A stretch of DNA of 64,000 bases from Candidatus Melainabacteria bacterium SSGW_16 (GCA_004769085.1 DUDS01000032.1:62001-126000), one strand, 5' to 3'; positions 25,671 to 35,224 are shown, numbered from the stretch's first letter. The notes: generated from the sequence alone by a model not told the origin. Made by a program: numbers and translations.

Positions 25671-26350
25671 TGAAAAAGATATTAAATATTTTACTTTTCA
25701 CAATAATAGCTTTAGTTTCTTTCAGCACTAACGTTTATGCCCAGCAAACCATATTTAACGTTCCTTCAGCTGATCTTACAGAAAAAGGAATGATATTTTT
25801 CCAGCACCAAAGTTCTTTTTCAAACAAATTTGCAGGTTTTGACAATAATTTTGTGCTAGGTGTTGGAAAAAACTCTGAGTTAGATATAACACTGTTTGAC
25901 GTAGGAACAAAAAATATTCAAAATGAAGTACTTGCATTAGGATTTAAATCGGTTATTCCACTTTTTGAGAAGAACTATACTAAGCTTACTTTTGGACATT
26001 TAATTCCGATATCACTACGAGGAAATGGCGTAGGTGGTTACACATATTCTCATTTAAGTACTGTTTTACCTCGTATAAACACAAGGCTTACTTCAGGAAT
26101 AGCCATTGGCACAACTACATTATTTGACAGGGACTTTGTTTGTTACATTGCAGGTGTTGAACAACCAATAACAAAAAGACTTAGTTTAGTTATGGATTGG
26201 TATTCAGGCAGACATAGTAATGGATTTTTAATTCCTGGATTTTATTATAGCTTCACACCAAAAACTATATTATCTCTTGGTTATAGGATCAGAAATAAAA
26301 CACAAAACGGACCAAATGGTTTTATTGTTGAGATTTCGAAATTTTTTTAA
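25670..26350 (+). CDS. Predicted outer membrane protein, paralog of 11293-11988
   Basis: A 226-residue exported protein with a signal peptide cleaved near VYA (residue 24); the mature start QQTIFNVPSADLTEKGMIF is nearly identical to that of the protein at 11293. Shared blocks include LIPISLRGNGVGGYTYSHL and NGFLIPGFYYSF. It is coupled by TAATG to the DUF2490 gene, just as its paralog is coupled to corA. It is the last gene of the ten-gene arsR-hyf operon, whose end meets the convergent secreted protein gene 13 nt later. Function is unknown. Confidence 0.7.
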   Translation: MKKILNILLFTIIALVSFSTNVYAQQTIFNVPSADLTEKGMIFFQHQSSFSNKFAGFDNNFVLGVGKNSELDITLFDVGTKNIQNEVLALGFKSVIPLFEKNYTKLTFGHLIPISLRGNGVGGYTYSHLSTVLPRINTRLTSGIAIGTTTLFDRDFVCYIAGVEQPITKRLSLVMDWYSGRHSNGFLIPGFYYSFTPKTILSLGYRIRNKTQNGPNGFIVEISKFF

Positions 26351-26362
26351 AGGTAAGGTACT

Positions 26363-28012
26363 TCAGTCAATAGGCGCCCCAGCCATTTCTGCTGCAGCTT
26401 TATCCATATAGACTTCTATTTCTGCCATGCCTTCAGTATTCATTATTGGATCACTGTGCACACCATCACGAAAGCCAACCATACCATCCATATTTTCATC
26501 AAGATCGATAACCATCCCAGTTTGTGGTTCTACAAAGACTATTCCACCACTGGTTGTAGGATGAACATCTGTTACAGCATGTCCATCCATGCCATTATTT
26601 CTCCATATAAGAGTAAATGTAGTGTCAAATCCCTTCCCTTGAAGTTCCATCCCAAGATCATGTGCAAAATCATCACAGTCATAAGTAGTAGCCATGTATG
26701 GCATGCCTCCTTGCATAACTGGCACAGTGCTCATGCTTAGTGCATCCTGAAGCATGGCAGTAAAATCACCACTGCTTGTACCTACAGTACCACCAGAAGA
26801 AGTAGTTACAACTCCACCACTAGATGAAGATCCACCTGAAGTATTTCCACTTGAAGAGCCCACAGGGCTACGACAACTACCATCAAAATCAAGATCTGCA
26901 AAAATATCAAAGAAAGAATCCACAAACACCATATTATTTTGCGGGTCAACAAATAATGAAAGGCCAAGCTGATCATTCATTTGCGAATCAAAAGGAAAAT
27001 TGTTTAAAGGAATTACAAAACTCATATCACCGGTAATTTGAACTGTACTACGAGGTCCTGTTTCAACACCATTTGCTGCAGGACCAAGCTCAAAAATGCC
27101 ACCAGGAAAACCAGGTGGAGGAGTAAGAGTAATATCAAGATCATCACAGTTAAAATCACTAAATCCCATTAAAACAGCTTGCGAATTATCAAATGGGAAA
27201 AAGCCTGTATCAATCATAATCGTTGAAGGAGTTGCACCAGTACCAAAGTTAATGAAATTCCTAATATGGCTGGATATTTGATTAAGTACTGTAGGTGTAA
27301 ATGTAATCTCATCATCACTACCTTTTCCTTTGCTAGGACCACCTGTTTTAGGTGCAATACATCCGATCACTATATTCCCTTCTTCACTACAGGATTTAAT
27401 TGTTTTTCTTTTACACTTTTCAATAGGGAAAGTCAAGCTGCTATCTTCACAGCAAAGGAACAAATCACATGCATCCCCAATGCCATCTTTATCAACATCT
27501 TTTTGTTCTGGATTACTCACAAGAGGACAGTTATCATTTTTTCCAAGGATCCCGTCACCATCTGGGTCTTCACTGCAAATATCAGGTATCCCATTTCCAT
27601 CACCATCTAATGATGTTGTTTCCCTAAGACCATCTATTGCATCCTGAAGGCGAGCTAAAACATCATCAGCTAAATTATCCTGAATACAGTTTTTCTTTCT
27701 TGAATTACTACATTTTCTGTCTGTAAGCACCTTTGCTATACGATCTAATTTTGAAAGAGCAACATTCAATCCTACAGTACATGAGGAACTAGTTTGAGAG
27801 ATGGCATTATTTAATTGTTTTATAGCAGAATTAATGACTCTTGAAATACTTCTTGTGCTGCTTGAGGATGAAAGTTCTGACTGTATATCATTAAGTGAAA
27901 AAATATCATCCGATACAGAATTAACATCATCCTCGTTAAGTGCAGATACGGCCATAATTGTAAAAAGGATAAATACCAATATTACTGTTATATGTTTTAT
28001 AGTTACATTCAT
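26363..28012 (-). CDS. Secreted calcium-repeat protein with Cys-His domain
   Basis: A 549-residue exported protein. Order: signal peptide (about 1-24), a helical Cys-containing domain to about residue 140, then acidic thrombospondin type 3-like repeats such as [20 protein letters not shown] and [10 protein letters not shown] that should bind Ca2+. A middle beta-rich part (about 230-380) and a Ser/Gly-rich linker follow. The C-terminal domain is shared with 43946-44803: DCDDFA (C446) and GHAVTDVH (H478), spaced as in transglutaminase-like or BTLCP-type cysteine enzymes. The N-terminal half is a paralog of 44821-45507. GGAGAG precedes the ATG. The Cys-His fold call is inference; the substrate is unknown. 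Confidence 0.7.
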   Translation of the reverse strand: MNVTIKHITVILVFILFTIMAVSALNEDDVNSVSDDIFSLNDIQSELSSSSSTRSISRVINSAIKQLNNAISQTSSSCTVGLNVALSKLDRIAKVLTDRKCSNSRKKNCIQDNLADDVLARLQDAIDGLRETTSLDGDGNGIPDICSEDPDGDGILGKNDNCPLVSNPEQKDVDKDGIGDACDLFLCCEDSSLTFPIEKCKRKTIKSCSEEGNIVIGCIAPKTGGPSKGKGSDDEITFTPTVLNQISSHIRNFINFGTGATPSTIMIDTGFFPFDNSQAVLMGFSDFNCDDLDITLTPPPGFPGGIFELGPAANGVETGPRSTVQITGDMSFVIPLNNFPFDSQMNDQLGLSLFVDPQNNMVFVDSFFDIFADLDFDGSCRSPVGSSSGNTSGGSSSSGGVVTTSSGGTVGTSSGDFTAMLQDALSMSTVPVMQGGMPYMATTYDCDDFAHDLGMELQGKGFDTTFTLIWRNNGMDGHAVTDVHPTTSGGIVFVEPQTGMVIDLDENMDGMVGFRDGVHSDPIMNTEGMAEIEVYMDKAAAEMAGAPID

Positions 28013-28177
28013 GCTTTCTCTCCTAATAATTCTCTATAAATCAAACTAACTTATGTTAGCCCGATTTTACAAATCATAAGTACTTACGTGAATAGTATTA
28101 AACACGAGAGAATATCCACGCAGGAAGGAAAGCACTAAATTGTATTTAAAAAATGAAAGCGTTGTAAATCCTATAAT

Positions 28178-28350
28178 TTAACTATTAGGCACACATGTGC
28201 ATTCATCTGCAGTTGATCTACAACTGCCTATTTGATTATCATCCAACCTGCATTCACCTTCTTGACAAATACTCTATAATCTAATTAAGCAGAAATACCT
28301 ACTGGTAATAACCCTAAAAGTAACAAAGATGAAGCAAAGACAATTAGATC
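28178..28350 (-). pseudogene. Remnant of a small secreted Cys-rich protein
   Basis: Reading the minus strand, one frame just after the desaturase stop gives a signal-peptide-like run, DLIVFASSLLLLGLLPVG, ending in TAA at about 28288. A nearby frame, closed by a stop at 28274-28276, then reads SICQEGECRLDDNQIGSC and ends CTCVPNS with a stop at 28178-28180. A leader followed by a Cys-rich tail fits the small secreted proteins of this region, broken by stops and a frameshift and lacking an ATG. The rest of 28013-28361 holds nothing I recognise. Confidence 0.35.
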
Positions 28351-28361
28351 CAGTTTATTAA

Positions 28362-29483
28362 CTATGCCTTTGGCAACAGACAATTAAATTGGTTGCTGCC
28401 ATCATAATTAACAAGACTAGTGTTGTTATTATATATCCTTGGTGTTGTACAAAGTAGTTTTACGGCATCAAACATTGGAATTAGCTGAAAGCGGCTCGGA
28501 TATAAATCTAAAAGTAACTTTCTAACTTTTGGGTAGTGTGATGAACTCATTGCTGGAAACAGATGATGTTCCACATGGTGAGAAAAGTTTAAAAATATCT
28601 TATCTACAAACCAGCTATTCTTCAAGGAAAGCGAATTGAGCAGAGGGTCATCTGTCTCCATTGTAAGTGGTGAAAGAAAATGATTAGTGTGAATATACAA
28701 CATATTTATAAAATGCGATATTAGTACAGGAAAAAGTGAAATAAGAAAATAACTTAAGAGATTACTCTTTGCAACAACAGTAAACAAAAATCCCTGGAAT
28801 GAAAAGATCAAAAGTAATTCTCCAAAAACAATAAGCACATCTTTAGCTTTAAAAAGTTTATTTATCCTTTGATATTGGCTTGTTTTTTTGAAGTTAGTTC
28901 TTCTTTGCAACAGAGCATAAACCATTGTAGAGAAGTACCAAAAGAATCCGAAAGACATTCCAATCAAACTTAAGAAAGCATTGTACGAATCCCTGGAAAT
29001 CCTTAATTTGTAGATAAACCTCTCAAATGCATTTTTAGGTTTCTCGTCCCATATATATATGCGATCAGGATCATCTACATTCCCGGCTCTTGCATGATGG
29101 AAATTGTGCACTCTTTGCCATAAGAGTGGTGCAAAAAAGTTCAGCAACCCTATTGATAATCCAGTAAAATAAGTAATTTTTTTTGATTTTATGATTGCTC
29201 CATGCATCAGATCGTGCATAAAGAAAGTCAATGAAGCAAGTGATATGCCCATAACAATTGATATAAATATTTTTACTGGTAAAAAAAGAAGTTGAAGATG
29301 TACCAAGCTATAAATCCCGGATAGAAATACAAGCATGGGTACAAAATAATAAAAGAGCTCCTTTTTATCAGGATTAAAATCTTTACTAGAGATGTACTTT
29401 CTTAATACAGAACGATATTCATTCTTAGAAATAAGTTTTAGCTCTTTATTTGAGTTAGGGTTATTAACTGTAGCTGTCGACAT
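28362..29483 (-). CDS. Membrane fatty acid desaturase
   Basis: A 373-residue integral membrane di-iron desaturase. The three histidine boxes are present: HDLMH at 90-94, HNFHH at 126-130 and HHVEHH at 302-307, with two pairs of membrane helices between them. The last box, HxxHH followed by LFP, is typical of front-end and omega-type acyl-lipid desaturases. It introduces double bonds into membrane lipids using O2 and reductant, usually in response to cold or stress. GGAAG lies upstream of the ATG. A copy of the 32-bp box found in the stress island lies 127 nt upstream, in the same orientation relative to this gene as to qNOR. Confidence 0.9.
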   Translation of the reverse strand: MSTATVNNPNSNKELKLISKNEYRSVLRKYISSKDFNPDKKELFYYFVPMLVFLSGIYSLVHLQLLFLPVKIFISIVMGISLASLTFFMHDLMHGAIIKSKKITYFTGLSIGLLNFFAPLLWQRVHNFHHARAGNVDDPDRIYIWDEKPKNAFERFIYKLRISRDSYNAFLSLIGMSFGFFWYFSTMVYALLQRRTNFKKTSQYQRINKLFKAKDVLIVFGELLLIFSFQGFLFTVVAKSNLLSYFLISLFPVLISHFINMLYIHTNHFLSPLTMETDDPLLNSLSLKNSWFVDKIFLNFSHHVEHHLFPAMSSSHYPKVRKLLLDLYPSRFQLIPMFDAVKLLCTTPRIYNNNTSLVNYDGSNQFNCLLPKA

Positions 29484-30095
29484 AGAAAATATCTTCCGAA
29501 CTTTACAGGACTCAAATTAATCCAATCAGTACCGACTAAGATTTAACTTTAAACTTTAAAGGTAACTTTTTCATCTACACTGATCATTATAAATCTTTCC
29601 TTAAGAGAGAAAATCCTACTTCTGGATAATCAAAAGGATGATTTTTGTTTACCTAGATATATTAATTATACCCTTAATTATAATCTTTCTATTATGTTAA
29701 GTAGGAATAAGCCTATTTGTGGATGTGTTCTTGTAATCTTCTTAAAGAAAGAGATTTGAAAGACAGTGTGGTTTTGAGATTACTTTTATTGCAATTTTCA
29801 TAAAACCAGTATTTATGAGCTTTTCAAAGACTTAGTCATAAACACAAAATCATTATCACTATTTCTTACAAGTTCAATAATTAATTAATTATAAAAATCG
29901 TTCAGAAAACATTTAAAGAATCCGATTTTGAATAAAATATCAATGGCCAATTTTATGCAGATGATATACTTGTAAGCCTAAAAATGATTTTTAATGGATG
30001 CTCGCTAACTACAAATAAAATTAACTTCAACAATTAATACTAAGGGTTTCTGTTTCAATAAGTTTTTAAGAAAAAATAAATTAAGGAAAATAAAT
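29484..30095. other. Long intergenic region between desaturase and helicase
   Basis: This 612-nt AT-rich gap carries no reading frame I can support. It contains one 32-bp regulatory box (29611-29642) on the desaturase side. The rest, including the 150 nt before the helicase start, may be a long 5' leader, as is common for cold-induced RNA helicases, but no specific structure was seen. Confidence 0.5.
29611..29642 (-). promoter_or_regulatory. 32-bp stress box, desaturase copy
   Basis: On the minus strand this reads ATCATCCTTTTGATTATCC and ends GTAGGATTT, with the same 32-nt length as the boxes at 50074, 55640, 58279 and 61352. The dyad is ATCCTT-N15-TAGGAT. It lies 127 nt before the desaturase ATG. 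It is the only copy found outside the 50-61 kb island. Confidence 0.6.
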
Positions 30096-31286
30096 ATGCA
30101 GGAAAAAGCATTTAAGTTTAACTATTCTTTTAAAAATAGGAGAAGAAATAACAATCCAAGGAGAAGATCCTCGTTTAATAATCAAGAAGAGATACAAGTA
30201 TCCAGGTATGTAAAAAGATCTGTAGAAAAAGTTGCTAAGGAAGAATATATACCAAAGATTCTGTTCTCTGACTTAGAAATAAACTCACAACTAAAAAATA
30301 ACATTTTAAATCGGGGCTATGTTAAACCAACTCCTATACAGGATCAGGCTATTCCAATAATTTCAGAAGGTAAAGATATTCTTGGAATTGCAAATACCGG
30401 AACAGGTAAAACAGCTTCATTTTTAATCCCTTTAATTGAGAAGGCATTAAAAAATAAAAATGAAAGAGTGTTAATTATGGCTCCTACAAGGGAGCTTGCA
30501 TTACAAATAATTGATGATTTAAAATTATTTTCGAAATCTCTGGGTATTTATTCTGTAGCATGTATCGGGGGTTTAAGCATTAGGGAACAAATCTTTGGAT
30601 TGAGAAGAAATCCTGATTTTGTAATAGGAACTCCAGGTAGATTAAAAGACCTGGTTAACAGAAAGTGCTTGAATCTTTCCAGATTTCCTAATGTAGTATT
30701 GGATGAAGTTGACAGAATGCTTGATATGGGATTTATTAACGATATTAAGTATCTAATATCCTTACTTCCTGCAAAAAGGCAATCGTTATTTTTCTCAGCA
30801 ACTGTTCCACAAGAAGCTGATAATTTGATCAAAGGATTCTTAAATAATCCTATTAAAATTTCAGTAAAATCAGGGGATACTGCCGAGAATATAGATCAGG
30901 ATATAGTAAGAGTAAAAGACAAAAGCAAGAAAATTGAAAGCTTGCATGATTTGTTAATAAAAGATGAATTTAAAAAAGTGCTGATATTCGGCAGGACAAA
31001 AAGAGGTGTTGAAGGATTATCAAGAACTTTACAGGAAAGAGGATTTAAGGCAGGCTCAATACATGGAGACAAATCCCAATCAAAAAGAGAAAGAGTTTTA
31101 AAGCTTTTCAAAACAAACCAGCTCCAAACCCTTGTAGCCACTGATGTTGCAGCACGAGGATTAGATATTGCTGATATAACGCATGTTATTAACTATGATC
31201 TACCTGCTACATATAACGACTATATCCACAGAATAGGAAGAACAGGCAGAGCAAATAAAACAGGAAAAGCATTAACTTTTGTTTAA
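30096..31286 (+). CDS. DEAD-box RNA helicase (RhlE-like), DEVD variant, short C-terminus
   Basis: A 396-residue ATP-dependent RNA helicase. A basic Arg/Asn-rich N-terminus precedes the Q motif PTPIQDQAIP, motif I ANTGTGKT, Ia PTRELA, motif II DEVD in place of DEAD, motif III SAT, and motif VI HRIGRTGR. The protein stops at GKALTFV, straight after motif VI, without the usual C-terminal basic tail. It may still be active, because the core motifs are complete. Likely roles are RNA unwinding in cold adaptation or ribosome assembly. AAGGA precedes the ATG. A perfect 8-bp hairpin lies 30 nt after the stop. Confidence 0.9.
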   Translation: MQEKAFKFNYSFKNRRRNNNPRRRSSFNNQEEIQVSRYVKRSVEKVAKEEYIPKILFSDLEINSQLKNNILNRGYVKPTPIQDQAIPIISEGKDILGIANTGTGKTASFLIPLIEKALKNKNERVLIMAPTRELALQIIDDLKLFSKSLGIYSVACIGGLSIREQIFGLRRNPDFVIGTPGRLKDLVNRKCLNLSRFPNVVLDEVDRMLDMGFINDIKYLISLLPAKRQSLFFSATVPQEADNLIKGFLNNPIKISVKSGDTAENIDQDIVRVKDKSKKIESLHDLLIKDEFKKVLIFGRTKRGVEGLSRTLQERGFKAGSIHGDKSQSKRERVLKLFKTNQLQTLVATDVAARGLDIADITHVINYDLPATYNDYIHRIGRTGRANKTGKALTFV

Positions 31287-31316
31287 CTAGCAATATCTTT
31301 TTCTTCAGTAGTTAAA

Positions 31317-31341
31317 AACATGTCCACATCGTTGACATGTT
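31317..31341 (+). terminator. Hairpin downstream of the helicase gene
   Basis: A perfect inverted repeat, AACATGTC then a 9-nt loop then GACATGTT, lies 30 nt after the helicase stop. There is no run of T directly behind it, so it is a weak intrinsic terminator or an RNA-end stabiliser. Confidence 0.4.
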
Positions 31342-31396
31342 CAAGGTCTAATTATTATTAGGTTCTTCCTTATAATATAATATCGTTATTAGTCTA

Positions 31397-32680
31397 ATGA
31401 AAAATAATACACAACTACTTAATTATTTATTAGTCTTTTCAATAATAGTTGCAGGGATTTCTTTTTTAGAAGACTTTAGATTATCAAAAAAAACATTCAA
31501 CGATGATTTATTTAAAAGGGTATACTCTGCAAAATTGTTGCAGTCAGGAATAAATCCTTATACAGTGATTTATAGTGAGGATAAGGAAACTGTTTCTTAC
31601 TATGGCATAGCCGATGATCATTCAATAGTAACCAATGCAACACCTTCGTCTTTATTTTTGCACATATTATTAATGAGTAAAGATTATATTACTCAGCAAA
31701 AATTATGGTTTTATCTTCAATGGGCAATGTTGTTATTAATTTTATTAGTTCTTTATAAAATGGAAGGACTAACTACAAAGTCACAAATTGTTTTTATTTA
31801 TGTACTTGCTTTTATAGCTGGAAGCTACTTTTGGAGACTGCACGTAGAAAGGGGGCAAATTTATATATTGCATTGTTTGTTTATTATTATTTCTTATTAT
31901 TTTATTATGCAGAAGAGTAAGAATGAATTCTTAAGTGGTTTGATTCTTGGTATTGCTGCATCATTTAGATTACATACAATATTCATTTCAATTCCATTTA
32001 TCTTATTTAAATCTTATAGGGTTGTGGCAGGAATTATTATTGGGTTCGTTTCATCAGTCTGTTTTATCATATATAATTATGGGCTTAAAATCTGGACTGG
32101 ATACTTTGATGGGATTAATTTATATAACAATTCTTTTTTTAATCTTATAAAAGATACAAAACCAATAATTAAATGCATTGACAATGCCTTTTGTACAGTT
32201 CCAGACGGGGTTTCTGTTCTTTTGCCACTCCTATATTCTAATTCATCCATTCAGCATATCTTGAAAGACAAATATAATATTTTAGTCTCACCTTTAATGT
32301 TGATATTGTTTTTGTTTATAACATTTATTGCTTATATTTTTGTTATTAAAAGATTTAAGGTTCAGGCACTAAATTACAGTGAGCTTTTTTTCACCGGCAG
32401 TTGCTTTGTCTTACTAAGTGAATACTTTACAGTTATTTGCAGATATTCTTATTGTAATGTTATTTGGATTTTAACTTTTGCACTTGCTGTTTTTTCATAT
32501 AGGTCATTAACAGACTTATTTTATTCAAAATCAATAATAATTTTATTATTAGGGATATATTTCAGTTTAAATCCTGGTATTTTCCCTGATGCAATTCTAT
32601 TAAGCGACTATTTAATGCTTATTTATTTTATAACTATCAACATACTTCTGTTTAGAAAGTTGAACAATGCTACAAGTTAA
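31397..32680 (+). CDS. GT87/DUF2029-like membrane glycosyltransferase
   Basis: A 427-residue multi-spanning protein with about ten helices. Near the N-terminus NDDLFKRVYSAKLLQSGINPY resembles the D-x-x-YY-x-AA-x-LL-x-G-x-x-PY loop of polyprenol-phosphate-mannose-dependent GT87 enzymes (key residues D36, Y44 region and NPY), and NATPSSLFLHILL fits the second periplasmic motif. Such enzymes add sugars from lipid carriers on the outer face of the inner membrane. It precedes a GT39-like gene by 3 nt, so the two form a small glycosylation operon. The acceptor is unknown. Confidence 0.65.
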   Translation: MKNNTQLLNYLLVFSIIVAGISFLEDFRLSKKTFNDDLFKRVYSAKLLQSGINPYTVIYSEDKETVSYYGIADDHSIVTNATPSSLFLHILLMSKDYITQQKLWFYLQWAMLLLILLVLYKMEGLTTKSQIVFIYVLAFIAGSYFWRLHVERGQIYILHCLFIIISYYFIMQKSKNEFLSGLILGIAASFRLHTIFISIPFILFKSYRVVAGIIIGFVSSVCFIIYNYGLKIWTGYFDGINLYNNSFFNLIKDTKPIIKCIDNAFCTVPDGVSVLLPLLYSNSSIQHILKDKYNILVSPLMLILFLFITFIAYIFVIKRFKVQALNYSELFFTGSCFVLLSEYFTVICRYSYCNVIWILTFALAVFSYRSLTDLFYSKSIIILLLGIYFSLNPGIFPDAILLSDYLMLIYFITINILLFRKLNNATS

Positions 32681-32683
32681 TAT

Positions 32684-34105
32684 ATGGAATCAGAAAAAAC
32701 ATCTTTAAAGGAAAAACTTTTTTTAATTCTGATTGTTTCACTATTTTTACGGGTTTATGATTTAGGAAATGCTCAAATATGGTTTGATGAAGGTCAATCA
32801 ATCTGGATATCAAGCTTAAACAATGTTCATCAAATTATTAAAGAACTGGTAGTATGCGGTCAGCAACCTTTGCATTACATACTTCTGCATTTATGGATTA
32901 ATTTTTTTGGGAAATCAGAATTTTCAGCAAGATCCTTGTCAGTTATTTTTGGTGTTTTAACTATTTTAATGAGTTGTAAGATCAGTAAATTAATTTTTGA
33001 TAGAAATACAGGAGCTTTATGTGCTTTTTTAATTGGGATTTCCACATTCCATATATATTACTCCCAAGAAGCTAGACCTTATATGCTAACTTTGTTTTTA
33101 TCTCTTTTATCCATTTATTTTTTTATAAGATTATCAGAGAATCAGGATATTAAAATTCTGGCTGGCTTTATAATTTCAAATACGTTATTAATCTACAATC
33201 ATTATTCAGGGATTTCAATAATACTGGCACAAAATATCTATGTTTTAACTCAATACTTTTTCAATAAAAATTTAAAGCTCAATATTAAAACGTGGATCAT
33301 TTCACAAGGTTTAATTCTAACCTTATTTGTGCCGTGGATTATAATTATAGTGACCTATTACAAGGAGAAGAGTGCTTCACTTTTTTTCTGGGTGCCTCCC
33401 ATCTCAATAGACGGTGTAATTAAAACATTTATTAGTTTTTCCGGTTCAGAATCTTTGCTTTTAATTTTTGCAATATTATTTCTTTTAAATAAAAAAACGC
33501 TTAGCCTTAAAAAAAATATTTATTATTTATTATTTTTATGGTTATTAACACCTTTTATAATCCTACTTGCTATATCAAAAATATTCTTCCCGATTTACCA
33601 TGAGAGATATGTGCTTATAGCTTTAATCCCATTTTATCTTCTTGTCTCAAAAGGATTAATGAATACAAGCTCAACAGTCAGGACAATAATACTTACTGTA
33701 ATTATTGCACTTTCTCTAACCAATCTTACAAATTATTATTCAACACCAAAAAAATATCCCTGGAAAGAAGTAGTAAGTTTTATAGAAGAACAGGCAACCA
33801 GTCAGGATTTAATTGTGTTTAATGCTGCAAGATCCAGGAAGTATAATTTTGACTACTATTCAAAAAGAAATGACTTAACTAAGATCGGCTTCCCATTCAG
33901 TCCTTATGAAGAAGAATTACCAGTTGAAGAAAACAATATAAAAGATCTGGAAAAGCTTATACGCGATTATAAAGTTGTTTGGATTATAAAATCTCATTCT
34001 TACGATCCTAATAGGTTAATTGAGAAAACACTTAATAAAACATTTAATTTACGTACGGAGAAAAATTATCGTGGTATTCAGGTGATGTTATTTTTAAAAA
34101 ATTAA
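32684..34105 (+). CDS. GT39/ArnT-like (PMT_2) membrane glycosyltransferase
   Basis: A 473-residue protein with about eleven membrane helices. The first outer loop reads QIWFDEGQSIWISS, with the catalytic-type Asp-Glu pair of the GT-C superfamily, followed by QQPLHYILLHLWINFFG and SARSLSVIFG, as in PMT_2/ArnT relatives. HIYYSQEARPYML is another family signature. The C-terminal 110 residues form a soluble domain. The predicted action is transfer of a sugar from a polyprenyl carrier to lipid or protein outside the inner membrane. It follows the GT87-like gene by 3 nt. Confidence 0.8.
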   Translation: MESEKTSLKEKLFLILIVSLFLRVYDLGNAQIWFDEGQSIWISSLNNVHQIIKELVVCGQQPLHYILLHLWINFFGKSEFSARSLSVIFGVLTILMSCKISKLIFDRNTGALCAFLIGISTFHIYYSQEARPYMLTLFLSLLSIYFFIRLSENQDIKILAGFIISNTLLIYNHYSGISIILAQNIYVLTQYFFNKNLKLNIKTWIISQGLILTLFVPWIIIIVTYYKEKSASLFFWVPPISIDGVIKTFISFSGSESLLLIFAILFLLNKKTLSLKKNIYYLLFLWLLTPFIILLAISKIFFPIYHERYVLIALIPFYLLVSKGLMNTSSTVRTIILTVIIALSLTNLTNYYSTPKKYPWKEVVSFIEEQATSQDLIVFNAARSRKYNFDYYSKRNDLTKIGFPFSPYEEELPVEENNIKDLEKLIRDYKVVWIIKSHSYDPNRLIEKTLNKTFNLRTEKNYRGIQVMLFLKN

Positions 34106-34220
34106 ACTCCTCTTAGCTTCCTCCTTTAGCGGAAAGGCTGCTCAAACTTGCATATATAAAAGTAGCTTGAGTTTCTGCTGAAAATTATATTTCATGTTAA
34201 GCTGAACCTGGTTTAAGAAA

Positions 34221-34745
34221 ATGAGAAATAACATTTACTTTTTAATTAGATCACTTCTTATCTCATTATTGTTTTTCCTTTTATTACCTTTGCTTTCATT
34301 TGCCCAGGGTCTTGCCCCAATTCCAGATGTAGGCGAAGGAGTATGCGTATCAAATTGTGGGGGTAGCACATCTATGGATTCACAGCCTACAATGACATCA
34401 GAACCATTGACTATTTCTATAATAACCAACAGTTTGCAAACCATTATTAGTTTAGAAAATCAGGCATTAAAGAAAATAAAAGAAAAAGAATATGCTGAAG
34501 CTGAGTTATTGATTAATAATTCAATTGAATCCTTAAATGATGCTAAAACTATTCTTTATATATATCCTGAATTAGAACAATTTAGAAATGAGAAACCAGA
34601 AGTAGTATCAAAACTAAATAAGTCTATAGACAAATCATTAAAGAGCCTTGAAAAAGCATCTTCACTCATTGTTCGTGTAAACAATCCCGAAACAGAAGAA
34701 GGATTACTATCAAAACTAATAAAGGGTATAAAAAAGCCTTGCTAG
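34221..34745 (+). CDS. Small secreted helical protein, possible 3' frameshift
   Basis: A 174-residue exported protein. Its first 45 residues (NNIYFL, the LLLPLLSFAQ leader and LAPIPDVGEGVCVSNC) are nearly the same as the start of the EGF-like protein at 43946-44803. The rest is a helical domain, NQALKKIKEKEYAEAE and following, like the end of 38207-39034. After KKPC the frame stops, but the +1 frame runs on as LLDGRRNVRVTSSIAVAGVR to a TAA at 34802, which looks like real protein; a frameshift near 34735 is possible. Interspersed repeat copy A begins right at that second stop. Confidence 0.55.
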   Translation: MRNNIYFLIRSLLISLLFFLLLPLLSFAQGLAPIPDVGEGVCVSNCGGSTSMDSQPTMTSEPLTISIITNSLQTIISLENQALKKIKEKEYAEAELLINNSIESLNDAKTILYIYPELEQFRNEKPEVVSKLNKSIDKSLKSLEKASSLIVRVNNPETEEGLLSKLIKGIKKPC

Positions 34746-34798
34746 ATGGAAGAAGAAATGTGCGAGTAACAAGTAGTATTGCTGTAGCTGGTGTTAGA

Positions 34799-34893
34799 GG
34801 ATAACTCCCCTAGTTTCCGCCGAAGGCGGACCCGCCTGTGGCGGGAAGGAAGTTCGAATTTGCATCTACGATTAGAAACCTTATATTTTTACG
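34799..34893. repeat. Interspersed repeat copy A with double GC palindrome
   Basis: A member of the repeat family described at 45608. It has the left part AACTCCCCTAGT, then a GC-rich insert of two palindromes (TCCGCC-GAA-GGCGGA and CCCGCC-TGT-GGCGGG), then GGAAGTTCGAATTTGCAT and ACCTTATATTTTTACGGAAAG. Its right end coincides with the break in the truncated DUF2490 gene that follows. Confidence 0.7.
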
Positions 34894-35223
34894 GAAAGAT
34901 TTATAACTCAAGTTGAAGGAGTTTCACTGCGGGGAAGGCATTTATTAAGAACAATGTATCCTTTAGGCAATAAAAAGAAGTGGTTACTTGTTATTTCAAA
35001 CGAATTATTTTTAAACCTGAACTCTCATTTTAAAGGACCTCAAGCTAGAATTGACCAAAACAAATTTTTTACTGGCATTAACAAAAAAATCAGTGATAAT
35101 ATAAACCTGGAAGGTGGTTATCAGCTCCAATATATTAATCAGAAAGGTCCACAAGCTGACAAATTAAATCATATAGTACTATTCAACCTCTATATTCCAT
35201 TACCACAACTCATTGAGGATTAA
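34894..35223 (+). pseudogene. Truncated DUF2490 gene (C-terminal fragment)
   Basis: Homology to the DUF2490 paralogs begins abruptly at ERFITQVEGVSLRGRHLL and runs to the normal end, with RTMYPLGNKKKW, GPQARIDQNKFFTGIN and LNHIVLFNLYIPLPQL. About 120 residues including the signal peptide are missing. An in-frame TAG lies a few codons before the homologous part. An ATG at 34954 could give an 89-residue product, but it would lack an export signal, so it is probably not functional. The break point meets repeat copy A. Confidence 0.75.
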
Positions 35224-35224
35224 T

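Noticed and set aside
27266..27647. Plus-strand frames opposite the calcium-repeat gene
   Set aside because: They are shadows of the repetitive acidic coding sequence on the minus strand.
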